DNA of 64,000 bases. Source: Guyanagaster necrorhizus. Lineage: Eukaryota; Basidiomycota; Agaricomycetes; Agaricales; Physalacriaceae. The stretch lies in assembly GCF_019112545.1 (NCBI RefSeq), contig NW_025064890.1, positions 585,818 to 649,817 on the forward strand. Direction: 5' to 3'. Position 1 is the first letter of the stretch; every line of letters starts with the position of its first letter. The notes below the pieces were generated by a model, which saw nothing but the letters and a program-made list of their open reading frames with translations, did no database searches and had not been told where the DNA came from. Shown piece after piece: positions 45,834-58,478 of the stretch. A program made the position numbers and the translations under genes.

Positions 45834-48800
45834 ATGACTCCCTCGACTCCCCAGCGCGCGAACCGTTCTCCCCATTCTCACTCCCATTCTTTCTCTTACT
45901 CCCATGTTCGCTCTCCATCGCCTGCAACACCGTACACGCCCCTGAGCCTGCGCTCTTTCGCGTCTTCGAACCCTTCCCCAGCATTGACAACCCCGGCCAG
46001 CATCAGAAACTTGCCTGCTGGCTTAAAACATCTCCATTTTTCCTCTCCTCAGGTCGCAAAATCATACACTTCATCCCCGAACGTATCCAGGGACCAGAGC
46101 CTCGCTGATCTCGCTCGTAACTGGCGCTCTTGCGCTAGTAAAAATGGTATCAAGGTAGCGACATGCGACGCGTCGCAATTTGTTGACGATGATGGTTGGC
46201 AGAGTCACCTTTTTTCGCCTCCAATTTACTAAGTTATAGCACATATAGTCACCGATATGTCGTTCGGTGATGTCCATGATTCTAGCTTCGTCACAGCTGA
46301 AGAAGGTGCGTCCAAGCATTCCACTTTTTACTATGTCTGATGTTCTCTGTAGCTCTCTTACCTCCGCCCTTTCTCTCAAACAACCGTCGCCGTGCTCTCT
46401 CGACTTCTCAAGCGCCTGCATCTCTCGCGATGAATGAAAGCCAGCAAATGATTCCAACCTCTCCTCTCACGTACAACAACAGCTCAACTCTGAAAAGCAC
46501 CATAACGGCAACACCTCCGCCCAACCGCAATTTAGCACGCCAGCTCAAACTAAGGGGCAGCCTGACGGATCCAGCGCATACAAGGAGGCGCGAAGCTTTT
46601 GGCGTCGTTCGTCCTTTTATTAACTGCCCTAGAACCTTGACTCATACTTTAGTTGATACGAAACAGGTCTCCAACACGCCCCAACAAATGGCCTCATCCA
46701 CGAATCTAGACCTTTCATTGGATTTGTTTGATATCGACGAAAATGATGTTGAGCACGATTATGACTATGACTATCAACTCGAAATCGAAACCTCTCGTAC
46801 CCATGAACACCTCTTGCCACGCCACGATGACACACAGTCGCAGTACCAGCAGGATTATGTCACATACCACCTACGTAACAATGCGCCACCTCCCGCCCCG
46901 ATAATGCCTGTATATGGCCAGCCAAACTTTGCCGACCCTTTCAATGCCGCTGGCGGCGTTGGAACTGGCACTGGGCTAAACAACAGCATCGCACAAAGCG
47001 TGGAACAGCATTTCCAGCAATACCGCAGTCAATATCCATTCACGCGCCAGTTGTTGCCCTATCAGGAACATTCCCTTCCCACTATTGGAGTTCCTCGAAC
47101 CAACGCTAACCTGGAGCCTGGCCACCTTTCTATGCCTCTGCCTGTCACTCAATCAAAGTCATCCACCCAAGGATCCTACCATGTGCCTATGAAGACCCCC
47201 GTTCCTGAGCCACCGAGCAACCCTGTGTCATGCTCAGTTTGCTCGCGTCACAACCCACCTCGTTTGGCTATCCTCGTACCCTGCAATCACCCTTTGTGTT
47301 CAGCGTGTTTAACTAGCGCGCTTAACATCGTGGGGGAAAAGGATATGGAATGTGCAGTCTGTAAAAACAGCGTGGAAGACTTCAAGCTGATCAGCGGGTC
47401 TGGTCCAGTAAAGAAAAAGTCAAAGACTGATCGTCGGTCCTTTGGCTCAGTTGAAAGCAACGGTGACCAGAGATCGGGCTGCGATGACGAACAAATTTGC
47501 AGAGGTAAAGGCTTCATGGACCCACTATTTTCTTCTCCCGGCAGTGCGGTCAGCACTGGTTTTACGGGAGGTCTGGAAAGCGCCTTCGAATTTGGAGGTC
47601 AAGCGTTCTTCACAAATGATGACGTTAGGGCGAGCACTCCTCCGCCTGCTACCCTAAGACGCCCTCTTGACCATGACCACAGCCCCAGACGCCAGAGCCT
47701 ACTAAAAGACCATGTTGTTTTGCGCATTGATAATGTTCCCTGGGTATGTCACTTTGATTAATTTGTATGAGTTGGACCTAAACATTGATTAGGATATTAC
47801 TCCTCCGAGCATTTCGGCTTGGTTGCAGCAACCAGTTGAACGTGTCCATGTCCTATTAGACCGCAAAGGAAAGACTATGAGTCATGCCTTTGTTGAAGTT
47901 CAATCTGAGGAGATTGCGGCGGCTATTCTTCGTGGCGAAACATCACCTTCCTCCAGGGTAAGAGGAGATATGAGTTCTAGGGTCGGGGCTGGTAGAGGTC
48001 GAGGAAGCGTCCTTGGCAAGGGCCGAAGGGCCAGAGGCGTCACTGTTACAAGAAGTTCTCAGGAGGAATTGATGGCTGCTGTTGGTTTCTGTTGTTCACT
48101 CAGTCAAGACCCGTACTAACGTTTCTGAATAGTTGTTTCCATCATGGCGTGGTGCATTCGATGGTTCTCATCCATCTCTTGCAGGGTTGAATAACGACCG
48201 TGTCATCGGTGCTCTAGAATATGGGCTTATGACGGACGCTGAAGTTTCCGCCCTCTTGTACCTTATTCAGTCCCCAGATGTAATGACTTTTTGCTTGTAT
48301 TTGCGTGATTATAGTTGCTAACGAATCGTTTAGGCACATTTTCTTAAAGTCCCCTCCTTGCCCTTCCACTCGCTTATTAGCGTTCTCAGTAAATTTCCAG
48401 CTGATGTAGACAGCCGCGTGTTCTGGTCAACAGGATTGAGAGACATACTATATGGTAAGGGTCCTTACCTGTTATCAACACTCAGTTCTAACACCCTATT
48501 TCAGACGTCACATACTGTTAGTTTCAATGTCATATAAGTCTTTGCCTGTCTTTTTGACGTCCCCTTTCGCAGCTGCCGCCCAAGTCTTATTAGGCCGCAT
48601 CATGCAAGAGAAGGAAGGCCTTCGAGATAATAGTGCCTCTCTAGAGTCGAGTGCCGTCTTGCTGGAAGAAGTCGTCAGAACTGCCACGTCTTGTCAGGGT
48701 GCGTTTTTTATATCATGCGTTTGATGATTATATTGACACTCTCGCAGCCTTTACGCCGCAGCAAATGAGCAAAATATCTGAAGCACTTGAAGCTCAACCC

Positions 48801-49094
48801 CCCTCCTCAATGTCCGACTGCAACTCTTTGTCCTCGTATAACTCAGACGCCGATATCGAAGATGAGGACGGTGAAGCTGAAAGTGGCTACCGTACGCCGA
48901 GCAGCCTCGCTATTGCCTCAAACTCTGCCGCAACTCGTAATGATGAGCACCCTGCATCGCCACTGAGTGATCATGAACAGCTCGCTGCAGTACAAAGCGT
49001 TGATCAGATTGACGACCTTGCTCGAGAGTTTGGTGTTGAAGCCGACTTGGTACAGGCACTTGCAAAGAGACTCTCTAGCTCCGGTTTACGTTGA
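45834..49094 (+). CDS. large RING-finger plus RRM protein
   Basis: Model: join(45834-46194, 46249-46305, 46353-47743, 47793-48080, 48133-48279, 48334-48454, 48505-48516, 48573-48698, 48748-49094), 949 aa. Start MTPSTPQRANRSPHSHSHSF opens a Ser/Pro/His-rich disordered region (1-420). A C3HC4 RING lies at about 431-478: CSVCSRHNPPRLAILVPCNH, then PLCSACL and CAVCKN. An RRM follows (about 595-660): VVLRIDNVPWDITPPSISAW, then HVLLDRKGKTMSHAFVEVQS. After it come an RG-rich basic stretch and a helical region; the tail is acidic. RING+RRM suggests a ubiquitin ligase acting on RNA metabolism, as Not4 does, but the domain order differs from Not4 and I know no assigned function. Exon 7 is 12 nt. Confidence 0.82.
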
Positions 49095-49991
49095 TTTTCT
49101 CCATTGCATCCTTCCCCTTAGCTGTTCGGCGATGATCGGTATTACGTTCTTTTTTTTCCGTTTAGTTAAATAATCCTTTATGAATACTCTATATTCCTTA
49201 ACGCCCTGGAACCTGTCGCTGTCCACTGCTACTTGCCTTGCTTTCCAACCCTGTTATCCGCTTTCCTTGTTTGTGGTCACTCTGCACTGTTGTTATGTAG
49301 CCCTCCCATCATCCCTTATGTTCAAAATTGTGGAATAGTACTTATCATTTTATATGTCACCTAACGGAGGGAAGCAACAATAATTTCTCCGTCGCAATTT
49401 AACGTTCAGTTGCAGTGATTAAAGTGGGTCTTGCATCCTTCAAAATCTTGGCAGCCATGCCTGGTCACTATGAGCTCATTGTTGAACGTTGTAATGCTGA
49501 GAAATCATACAGTGGCGCCTCGAGTGGCTTCCGACATATCAATCTGAGTGTGTTTCCAAGTTCCGCCTTATAATATTATTCTACGTCGTCTATCTTCCCA
49601 TTAAAGGAAGGATTTAAGACTTCAATGTCACACACAGATGCACAAGCTGAATTTATGGTACTCTTTGGAACAGACTCACTGAAAAAATGACATACGAAGA
49701 GAGTCCAATATTTCTAAGTTTGCTCCAGTTACCATATTATTTGTGAAATGATCCGAGATTGAATAAAGGTACGAGTTCCACGGGTAGTTATGAGGCGGCT
49801 TTCCAGACTACAACAAGTCCTATTTTCCTAGTGTAATGTGCAACCGTTAGGCACATGATTGTTCTGTACACTCGGCGCTTCGTTCCTAACGACGATCTTA
49901 TCGAGCCTTCTCTGTCCGTGAAGAGAAATCCTCGGAACGCGGTGTTTCACGCATGTGATGTTCGAGTAAATTACGGATCTGTATTTCTAAA
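49095..49991. other. intergenic
   Basis: 3' flanks of two convergent genes; nothing recognised. Confidence 0.5.
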
Positions 49992-52023
49992 TTAATAATG
50001 ATTCAAGCTCCCGGAATGCTTGGAATGGGATCTTGGCATTCGAGGCCCCCATCCTGGTGAGAATATATCAACGCCTCTGGGATCTAGACCGAGGATTTTT
50101 CCTGGACTTACTTTAAAGGAATCACTAATCGGCGTCTCAGTCACTATGAATATATCAAGTTGTGTCGGCGGCTGCACGAACTGCGGAGATAATATATCTG
50201 TGGTGTTAATAGCATGGACTAGGACTCTAACGCACCCTTTCCCTGGCAATCAAAGCCCGTGGAGTGATACGCGAACGAAATCGCGGCACAGCCGGTGATT
50301 CTTCTGCTTCATCAGGGGCCGTTCGTAGTATGTGACGGGTGTTTAAGCTAATTTCCGTGAGTAACAAACGTTGACCATCTGGAAATTTGACGGACGAGGA
50401 CAAAAACGTATTTGCATATACTATATTCAACGCTAAATTTGCACGGTACGGATACAGAAAAATGATGTACGCACACCGACTGATCAGGAAACACAGAGCG
50501 AGGTAAACCCATGTCTTGGGCACCACAAGGTACTATATGTATTTTGTTATAGAATTCCGTGGTTAGAGCGAAGGTGTGCGCAGACAGTCTCACCGTGATA
50601 AGGCCGGCCACTGAGGCGAAACTAAGGGGTATCATGCAGTCAGAGTGATAACAACATAACAGTTTCCACTTACCTTGTCAGCAGCCCGGTATTAATAGAA
50701 AACTTTATTAAATGGTCGATGATCTCGTCCGTTCTGGAAACAAATGAATAAAAGCCCACGAAAATGACGGGGTAATTACTGTCTGTAACCCGTGCGTTTC
50801 TGACGCAAGAAGTAACACGACGAGATTGCCAAGCTAGTATCACAGAGGGCGGCGCTTCCGAGGCGGATAATATGTGGTATCTTCCGAGCGTCAGCGAACA
50901 GAATTCCGCCATCTGGGTGTTGCTATCAGGTACCTTCACGCTACCGAATTTCGCAAGATTGTGCAGAGCTAAAGACTGTCCCGCTGCAACTGTACATGTA
51001 TAAGCCAGTAGATATAAAAGGGAATTACATCCGAGCGCACCTTCGCCGCTTACTGTATGCAGCTTAATATCCTGCTCATGATAGATTTCAACAGCGTACC
51101 AAAGTGCACAAGAGCCAGACAAAACTGTTTAGAGATAGGTATTAGCAACATGGTCAATTAGTGACAGAAAGCCCACCAAAACCAACGTCAAGATCGTCCG
51201 ACGCCCGCTGACTATAAAAGTTGAGATCTCTGTAAATTCTGCATCTTGGGGAATGACTAACGTAACCAAACACGATATGTAAGGAATCTGTTGCGGCGCC
51301 ACTCATCAGCAATGCATGTAATGACGGCGGTCATTGAGCGCGCACCCTTCAGAAAGACCTGATATTAACATCTTCGAAGCCTGAGTGATTATCTGAAAGT
51401 TGTCGAGATAAGAGGACATTACAGAAGATGCCATTTCTGCCTGAACTTGAAGAATGAAAGATCGAATTGGTCTTCAGGTAAACATTCATACATTGAGACT
51501 CCTGAACATTGGATTGAGTAAGAAAAGTAAGATGGATCTGAAATCAACAGACCAGATATACCGACCAAAAGGACCCGTAGTCACAAAATAATACCTACGA
51601 TTCTTTGGGATGCATATTAGAGGACGTAAAATAGTTAAGACTGACCAAAAAGCATGAGACACGAGAACGACGGACGCTGTGTTGAAAATCCTTCGCGCTT
51701 ATTAGGCGGGCAAGAATTCAATGTCAAAAAATTATTGACATACGTCATGATAATAACCTATACAGAGAGATTCATCGTGAACCGGCTGCGAATCATGGAT
51801 CCACGCAAAGTGTTACCATCAACTTGGTTGACAGGGGATCCTTGGGGAAACGCTTATAATAGGTGTATGTCTGGGACAGAGAGATCCCATACAGGCTGGG
51901 CAATGTGTTAGATGTGGTATGCATATTTGTGAGGGCAGCGACCCACATCGAGGAGAAGAGTAAACCCAGAAGGGTCATCCCAAGGGCTATCTCTTCGCTC
52001 CTGGTCCGATGTACCACCGCCAT
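49992..52023 (-). CDS. DUF6534-type seven-helix membrane protein
   Basis: Resolved 5' exons (complement): 51947-52023, 51817-51895, 51744-51757, 51646-51690, 51566-51594. They encode MAVVHRTRSEEIALGMTLLG, LLFSSILYGISLSQTYTYYK, RFPKDPLSTKLM and TIFNTASVVLVSHAFW, which is the canonical DUF6534 N-terminus. The middle (about 51,565-50,740) has helices but its exons were not resolved. The C-terminal signature SRTDEIIDHLIKFSINTGLL is at about 50,673-50,738, followed by VYANTFLSS-like and RHILRTAP segments and the tail DIFIVTETPISDSFK. The family is confined largely to basidiomycetes, is predicted to have seven membrane helices, and has no known function. Exon 3 is 14 nt. Confidence 0.7.
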
Positions 52024-53146
52024 GATGGGAAAAGAGAAATAAAATATTGATTTGAACACGGATGAAGGCAGCTTTTGTACCGGATATTATGAGCTGTGAA
52101 AACTAATTGAGCTTTGTGCAACTACAACACCATACAGGAAGGAGAACCACGCAGAGTAGCGTTATCGCGTGAGAGCTGAGCACAACAGCCAAACCGTGAG
52201 AGCCCCAGAGGATGATAGACTATGCCATTGGATGAATAAAGTTACTGTGGGTAGAAGCGCAGCATCCAAGCAACAATTTGCTCGCGAAAACCAGTCAGTT
52301 GTATTATTCATTGAACCTAAAACAAAGGGATTCTCAGGAATCCTCTTCCTGGGAGACACTTGGCCCGGGAATCATGAAAGTTGGGAGCAAGTCAAGAGCC
52401 CGATACGGGCCGATGAAGCCGGGTTATTGACAGTCAATCTCAGATTCCACGACCGTTCGTCTTCGACCTCACGATACAAGACGGTACAGTATTGAATGTT
52501 TCCTTGATGGTAATAGGCCTCCCCATTGGAGTATACTCAGTGAATCACAGTCCCACAGCTCTATACCTATAGCATTCCTGCTAGCCGACTTCACGGACCC
52601 GCCTCCCGTTCGCTATCATGATAGAAATCATTTTCGGAGCAATAAGTGTGCCTGTGGACCTGATCTGATTCAAGTTGCTTCGGGAATAAATCCCTTCGGA
52701 TATTTTTGTTGCGACTACTGACGGCCATCGGGACATCAATCAAGGTCTACGAGATACATCGATAGCTAATACTTAGGGAAAACTACACACCGAAACTTGA
52801 CAGCTGATAGGCTGGCTGACGGATACTGACCAAGCCGTTGTACTGCGTCTTAATGAGCTTACCATTCTGTTTTCCTCGATTGGCCATCTGGTGTTACATC
52901 GGTAGCTCCGATGGTCTAACAACAGAATAACCATAGAAACGCCGATAACAATCCTCTAAACAGCGACATGCACGTGGGAAAATTGGCCTGGACGCCGAGC
53001 CTGGATGTTGACAGATGTAAAGGGTCAGTATTGGCCCTGACGGATCTGGATGATTTTTGCGCGGAAAATGACGACGTTATTTAAAACCAACGTCGAACCG
53101 AAGGACGTCTTCATTCACTTTCTTTCCAACCACATTCTTTAACTTC
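52024..53146. other. intergenic, 1.1 kb
   Basis: One open frame at 52169-52495 (plus) has no recognisable features. Otherwise upstream region of the TmpA-like gene. Confidence 0.45.
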
Positions 53147-55387
53147 ATGTCGTCCGATTGTTCCGTCGATGATGCTGAGAAGGGCATCGCGGAGGGGTGC
53201 TATGCCATCCCCATTACTCTCCAGAGTTCACGACCCTCTATAGTCAGTCAGGACTCCTGTAGTGGCAAGGGTGGTTTGCCACCTCCGTGTTTACCTCTAC
53301 CCCCTCTGCCTCACGCCAAGTTTGAAACGATCGCTCTTACACTTCCATCGAAAGAATTGTCGCAGAATGAGCTGGCTCTCATTCGCAGACCAACCAAAAA
53401 GCGGGTTAGCAGTTGGGTCAAGTTCAGATTGTGGTACAATACCTATCGGTGAGTAGCGAAATTTGTGATATCGTATTATTTAAAACTCAGGGCCCCCCTC
53501 CAGGCGCTTTTTCACCCTCGTTATCTTGTTCAACTTTATTTCGCTCATTTGCGCCGCCACTCGTACTTGGGAATATCCTCGTAACTACACGGGCGCCTGG
53601 ATCCTTGGGAACCTCTTGTTTGCTGTTCTGGTACGGACAGAGCTGTTCACTAGATTTTTATATCTTGTCTTGTGCAGCGCATTTGCGAAGGTGTGGCTGA
53701 TTTATCTCTTATGAAGTGGTCGTCGCTGATGTCTTTGTCTTAGTGGCCACCGCTGTGGTTCCGCCTTGGTATCTCCTCAGCGTTACAACATGTCGGTGGG
53801 ATTCACTCTGGATGCGCCATTTCGGCGGTTATGTGGTTGATCTTCAAGTGCAGCCTGATCTTTTATGACCGCGTCAGTCTCAACGGCGCCATTCTCGCAT
53901 TTGGTGTTTTGACAAACTTGGCGGTTGGTTTTGCCATGTTGTCTGCTCTGCCTTGGCTGAGGAACTCTCATCACAAGTGGGTGCTCGTTCCTTTTTGTCA
54001 TTTACCTTCAAATCAACGCTTTCTTCAGCGTTTTCGAGCGACACCATAGGTTCATGGGATGGTGGGTGCTACCTTTTCGCTTATACCTCTCCCTCTGATC
54101 ATTCTATTGTGCTCTATAGGGCTGGCGTTGTTTTCAGTACGTTTAATTTGATCTTTGTGGGGTACGATCGGGTCCAAAATAACAAATATTCTAGCCTGGG
54201 TCTTCGTTTTCCTCGGCGATGCTTATGATTCACAGACAAAGACGTTCTACGTAAGCAAGGTCGCGCACCAACAGGACTTCTGGTTCTTGTTGTTCATGAC
54301 CATCCTGTACGTTTAGTCCCTCGGCTTCGGAGTTCCTTCTAATTTTCATTTTCAGGATCATTATACCATGGCTTACTGTCCGCAGAGTTCCAGTGGAGAT
54401 AACCATCGTAAGCTGGTGTCAGTTGTTGGGCCTCACCTTTTTCATTGAATCTTTTTTCTAGCCGTCACCGAAGGTTGCTATAATTAAACTTAAGCGAGGA
54501 ATGCGCCAAGGTTTGGTTTGCCGAATTTCCGAAGGACCATTGATGGAATACCACGCCTTGTAAGTCCTTATTACACACGCAACATTTTCCCGAACTTATA
54601 AATATTGATCGACGTTAAAGTGGCACAATCAGTACAGGTATCGAATCAGGAGAGCACTACTTGATTTCCGGTGTGCAAGGAGATGTGAGTTCATTCACGG
54701 CGGTGATTGCTGAGCACTCATAAAGCATCTAGTTCACGCGGCGACTTGTAGAGAATCCACCCACACATCTCTGGACAAGAGAACTCAAGGTTTGTGAATA
54801 ACAACTGTTGTCTGCCTAGGTATAATTCTGTTTTTTTTTTTTTAGTTCGCTGCTGTAGGAGCTACATCGAGTCTTTACCGACGAGGTCTCCGTGTATGTA
54901 CCGGCACAGGCTTGGGAGCATGTCTTTCTACATGTATTCAGGTGTGTATATTTTCCAGATTTCGAAAAATAAGACTAATCCCACATTTATTCTGAAGAAC
55001 CCCAACTGGTAAATATCCTCACTTTTCAGCTGCCGTTCTAGTTCTCATACCACGATTCATATAGGTATCTGTTGTGGATGGGCTCTGACCAGGAGAAAAC
55101 ATTCGGACCCGAAATCTCAGGCCTGATCAAAAAGCACTTGTATCCCGACCGAGTGACGCTCTGGGACTCGAAGGCGCGCGGCACACGGGCGAATACTGTG
55201 AAGATTATCAAGGACATCTATCACGCCTGGGGCGCGGAGGTGGTAATAATTACCACCAACGCGCAGGGAAATAAAGAGATGATGGAAGGTCTGAAGGAAG
55301 CCGGGATTCCATGCTTTGTATGTCTTTAATCCTGTATATGCCGCCTGCTAATCAAGTTGTAATCAGGGAACCCTCTGGGACTTTTAA
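53147..55387 (+). CDS. TmpA-like integral membrane protein
   Basis: Model: join(53147-53448, 53504-53690, 53744-53976, 54050-54061, 54120-54136, 54195-54306, 54356-54407, 54462-54559, 54621-54684, 54733-54789, 54846-54941, 54998-55008, 55065-55317, 55367-55387), 504 aa. A cytosolic N-terminus (1-105) leads to membrane helices (FFTLVILFNFISLICAATRT, WILGNLLFAVLVRTELF, HSGCAISAVMWLIFKCSL, GAILAFGVLTNLAVGFAM, DFWFLLFMTILIIIPWLTV). The soluble part has HAFGTIS, GEHYLISGVQGDFTRRLV, PPTHLWTRELKF, RRGLRVCTGTGLGACLST and LLWMGSDQEKTFG, ending GTLWDF. These are the blocks of Aspergillus TmpA, a membrane protein with a reductase-like C-terminal domain linked to conidiation signalling. Role in this fungus is inference. 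Exons 4, 5 and 12 are 12, 17 and 11 nt. Confidence 0.85.
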
Positions 55388-55906
55388 ACACTCCCTCCGC
55401 TTATGAACAAGAGTCGACTTGGTTCGGTTTCGGGCCTATGGGAAAGCGGAGCGGTAGAGCTCATCGTCTGCGACACTTGCCCTCATCCACTCCTGCCCTT
55501 CTTTTGAATTGCATTCTTTCTTACATGTCACGTTCTCTTTGTACGCCGTTCTTTTAGACATCGTTGATCGCATGGACGCTACTCGGACCAACGACCTCGA
55601 ATGACATGCACGATTCAGCATAGCAGGGGTTTAATCTTGGTAAGTGTCCCGACAGGCAGTTATATGGAGAAGCGTATTTCTCACGCTGTTCTCATAGCAT
55701 GCACGTCCGATACGAGTTGGTCTAATGTAGCCTTAGTTACTTACCAAGTCGCGGGCGACTTTAAAACTTTTTTGTGGACGCTTGTGTATCATACCGAGTT
55801 ATTGATCATGAAGTGAATATAAGACATAGTTCATGGTCATATACCGGAAAATGCTCGCTTTAAGAGAAGCTACAGTATGTGCTGCATGAGCTGTCGTTCC
55901 ATAACG
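55388..55906. other. intergenic between convergent genes
   Basis: 3' flanks of the TmpA-like and acyl-CoA synthetase genes; no gene recognised. Confidence 0.5.
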
Positions 55907-58478
55907 TCATCGCCTCTCTACCCATCCATCATTGTCTTTCAACAACTTCTTACTCCGATCTCGCAAAATGTGCTTCATGACCTTCTGTTAACATCGTAAG
56001 TAACGCAGTGAACAACCTTAACGGTAACACAACACTCACTCCGCTCGCCATCTTCGGAAGCTCATCCGTAAACCAAACCCATGCTGGAGCGTTCTAGATA
56101 CCAATCAATGAACGAACCCTAACAACCCCAGCTCATACTCACCTGAGGATTCATCGCATCAGAAACCGCCTTGCGAACTTCCTCCTTTGAAATGTCATCG
56201 TGTCCCGGCGCGCGAACAATCCAAGCCCCAACGACCTCCCCATATTGGGTATCAGGCACGGCTACCGCAGCAGCTTCATGGATACCTGGATGAGTCGTCA
56301 AGGCATTTTCGATCTGAACCGGGAACAAGTTCTGTTATCCGGTCAGCAAAGCCCGCTCCTCATGAAATCTCAGAAACAATTACCTCTCCGCCTCGTATGA
56401 TGATGTCCTTGATTCTGCCCACGACTGTTATGTGTGTCAGCGCATGGAGACAATGCTTTTAGAAGTTTATTACTCTTCAAATATCCCTCCTCGTCCATGA
56501 TTCCCTCATCGCCGGTATGCATCCACAGCGTCCCGCTGGCGTCCCTTTGCATAACCTGAGCGGTCTGTGCATCGTCCTCCCAGTACCTGATCATCACGGT
56601 ACAATGTCTATGAAATTGAAAATTAGTACAAACCCCAGAACTACGCACCCCTTCTGTACCAGATACCCCGCAACACAAATTTGTCCGGGGGTACCCACAG
56701 GAACGATTTGGTCGTCCGTATCAATTATCTTTGCTCTAACATGTGGTTGTACTTTCCCTACAGTTTCAACGCGCTTGACGATAGGATCTTCGGGCGTTGT
56801 TTGGAATGATACAGGGCTGCGAATAACGCAAGAAGTGAATCTTCTGGACGCCGGTACTTGAATAAGATGGTATCTACCTTGTTTCGGCTGCAGATAATTG
56901 TGGACTTTAACAACCGGCCGAAAAGAAAGACAACCACTAGAGACTCACTCATCCCGTACGCATTCGTCAGATCTACGAGATTCAGTTTGGCGATGAGTTC
57001 TTGCATTAAGGCTATAGGTATCGGTGACCCGGCCGCAATTCCAGTCCTACATTCATGAGCAGTCAGCGCCCAACTTGGGTGCAGACAGAATAACGACTCG
57101 TCACCGCAGACTCCTGGTGTCTGGCTCTTCCCCTCGAGCACGTCTCTCGTCGATCTCTGCCAACATCCTGAGGAAATGAGTAGGTACACCATGCAACGCT
57201 GTGCATTTCTCCTCGATTATGGCATCCACAATAGCAACTGGATCAAATATTTCTGACGGGTAGACAACACCTGCTCCATAAGACCATGTTGCGAGATTAC
57301 CCAAGACAAGACGTGGGGTTGAGAAATAAGCAAACTCTCAATGCTATGTAGAACAAATGGGACTTATCAAAGCAGTGAAAGAGTGGGGGGACGTTGCCTT
57401 GTTTCAGAGTCAAACAAAAGTCTCCTGTGTTGACGTAGAACTTACAGACGATATCCTGGTCTGTCAAACGCATGCACTTGCCTACCGAAAGAGCATTATT
57501 TAATAAATTGTGATGAGTTAGCGACACAGCCTTTGGAGACCCAGTCGTGCCACTGAAACTTTAAAATAAGGAAAGGTATTGTACGCAGACAGTGGAGTGA
57601 CCTAGTGAACTGCAAATTAATGACCTCGTCTTTGTGCAGGGATTTCGTTGCAAGCTGACGTTGTTGATCCAGGCCGATTCTATCTTGCCGCCATACGAAT
57701 ACTTCACGCCAATCTATAAGTGACTTCACCTCAAGCGCGTCTAATTCAGCTTTGCATGACTCTTCGTTATCAACGACGACTAGATTACGTAGATTCGGCA
57801 GATCTTCCTCTTGTATCTCTCCTGGATGAGCGCTTCGTATCGAAGGGAAAAGCTCTACTAGGAGTTGGATATATGCTGACGAGCGAATCCGGGGAACGAC
57901 GAAGAGATGCTTGACGCCCACGTGTCTCAAAGCAGTCGCCTGTAACTAATCAAAGGGAGGAAGGAACGCAACTTTGAGACTTACAAACTCGTTCACCCGG
58001 TAGGCCGGGTTGATGGTAACGAGAATAGCTCCAATAGACGCACAAGCCCATTGAAGAATCGCATAGGCGCTACAATAGTTTTCAGGCTAGATATTAGATA
58101 AAGAATGGATCATGCTCACCTGTTATTCCCCATGAGAATTCCCACACGATCGCCCTTCTGGATACCCATGACCAAGAGACCCCGAGCAGCAGAGCTAATG
58201 CACCTGTCGAAATCCGCAAAATCCCAAGCCAAGTGGGACTCTACGCCGAGATTGGCCAAGAGAGGACCTCCAAGAGAACAAGCGTGCTCATTCCTGCATA
58301 TCAAAGCCGGTTTCGTAGCATGTTTTGGCAGGACTTCGGAGGCGAAGTAGTCGGGTAGTGTCTTGTGGCACAGCGGTGGATGAAGGGACCCTTCCACTGA
58401 AGACATGGTCAGATTCCGAGTCCATCGTCGCCTTGAAGATGATGCTAGCCTTGACAGCATTGTAATGAGGCCCCGCAT
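55907..58478 (-). CDS. AMP-dependent acyl-CoA synthetase (medium/short-chain type)
   Basis: Model: complement(join(55907-55984, 56040-56093, 56143-56331, 56384-56424, 56474-56586, 56649-56816, 56878-56887, 56949-57046, 57105-57312, 57368-57397, 57446-57552, 57602-57945, 57985-58069, 58120-58478)), 627 aa. Motifs in order: SGTTGSPKAVSLTH (263-276, ATP binding), NVPPLFHCFG, AYGMTETSPVSF (about 407-418), MHTGDEG, GRIKDIIIRGGENLFP, and PKMASGKVMKHILR with the acyl-adenylate Lys. It activates a carboxylic acid to acyl-AMP and then acyl-CoA. The first ATG (58478) adds MRGLITMLSRLASSSRRRWT, a likely mitochondrial presequence; a second in-frame ATG at 58406 starts MSSVEGSLHPPL. One intron (57313-57367) is AT-AC, and exon 8 of the transcript is 10 nt. 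Confidence 0.9.

Noticed and set aside
52169..52495. 108-codon plus-strand ORF
   Set aside because: No recognisable domain, signal or splice context; likely chance.
54251..54274. 24-nt GTAAGC...CAG candidate intron in the TmpA-like gene
   Set aside because: Too short to splice; it reads through in frame (YVSKVAHQQD) into the next helix.
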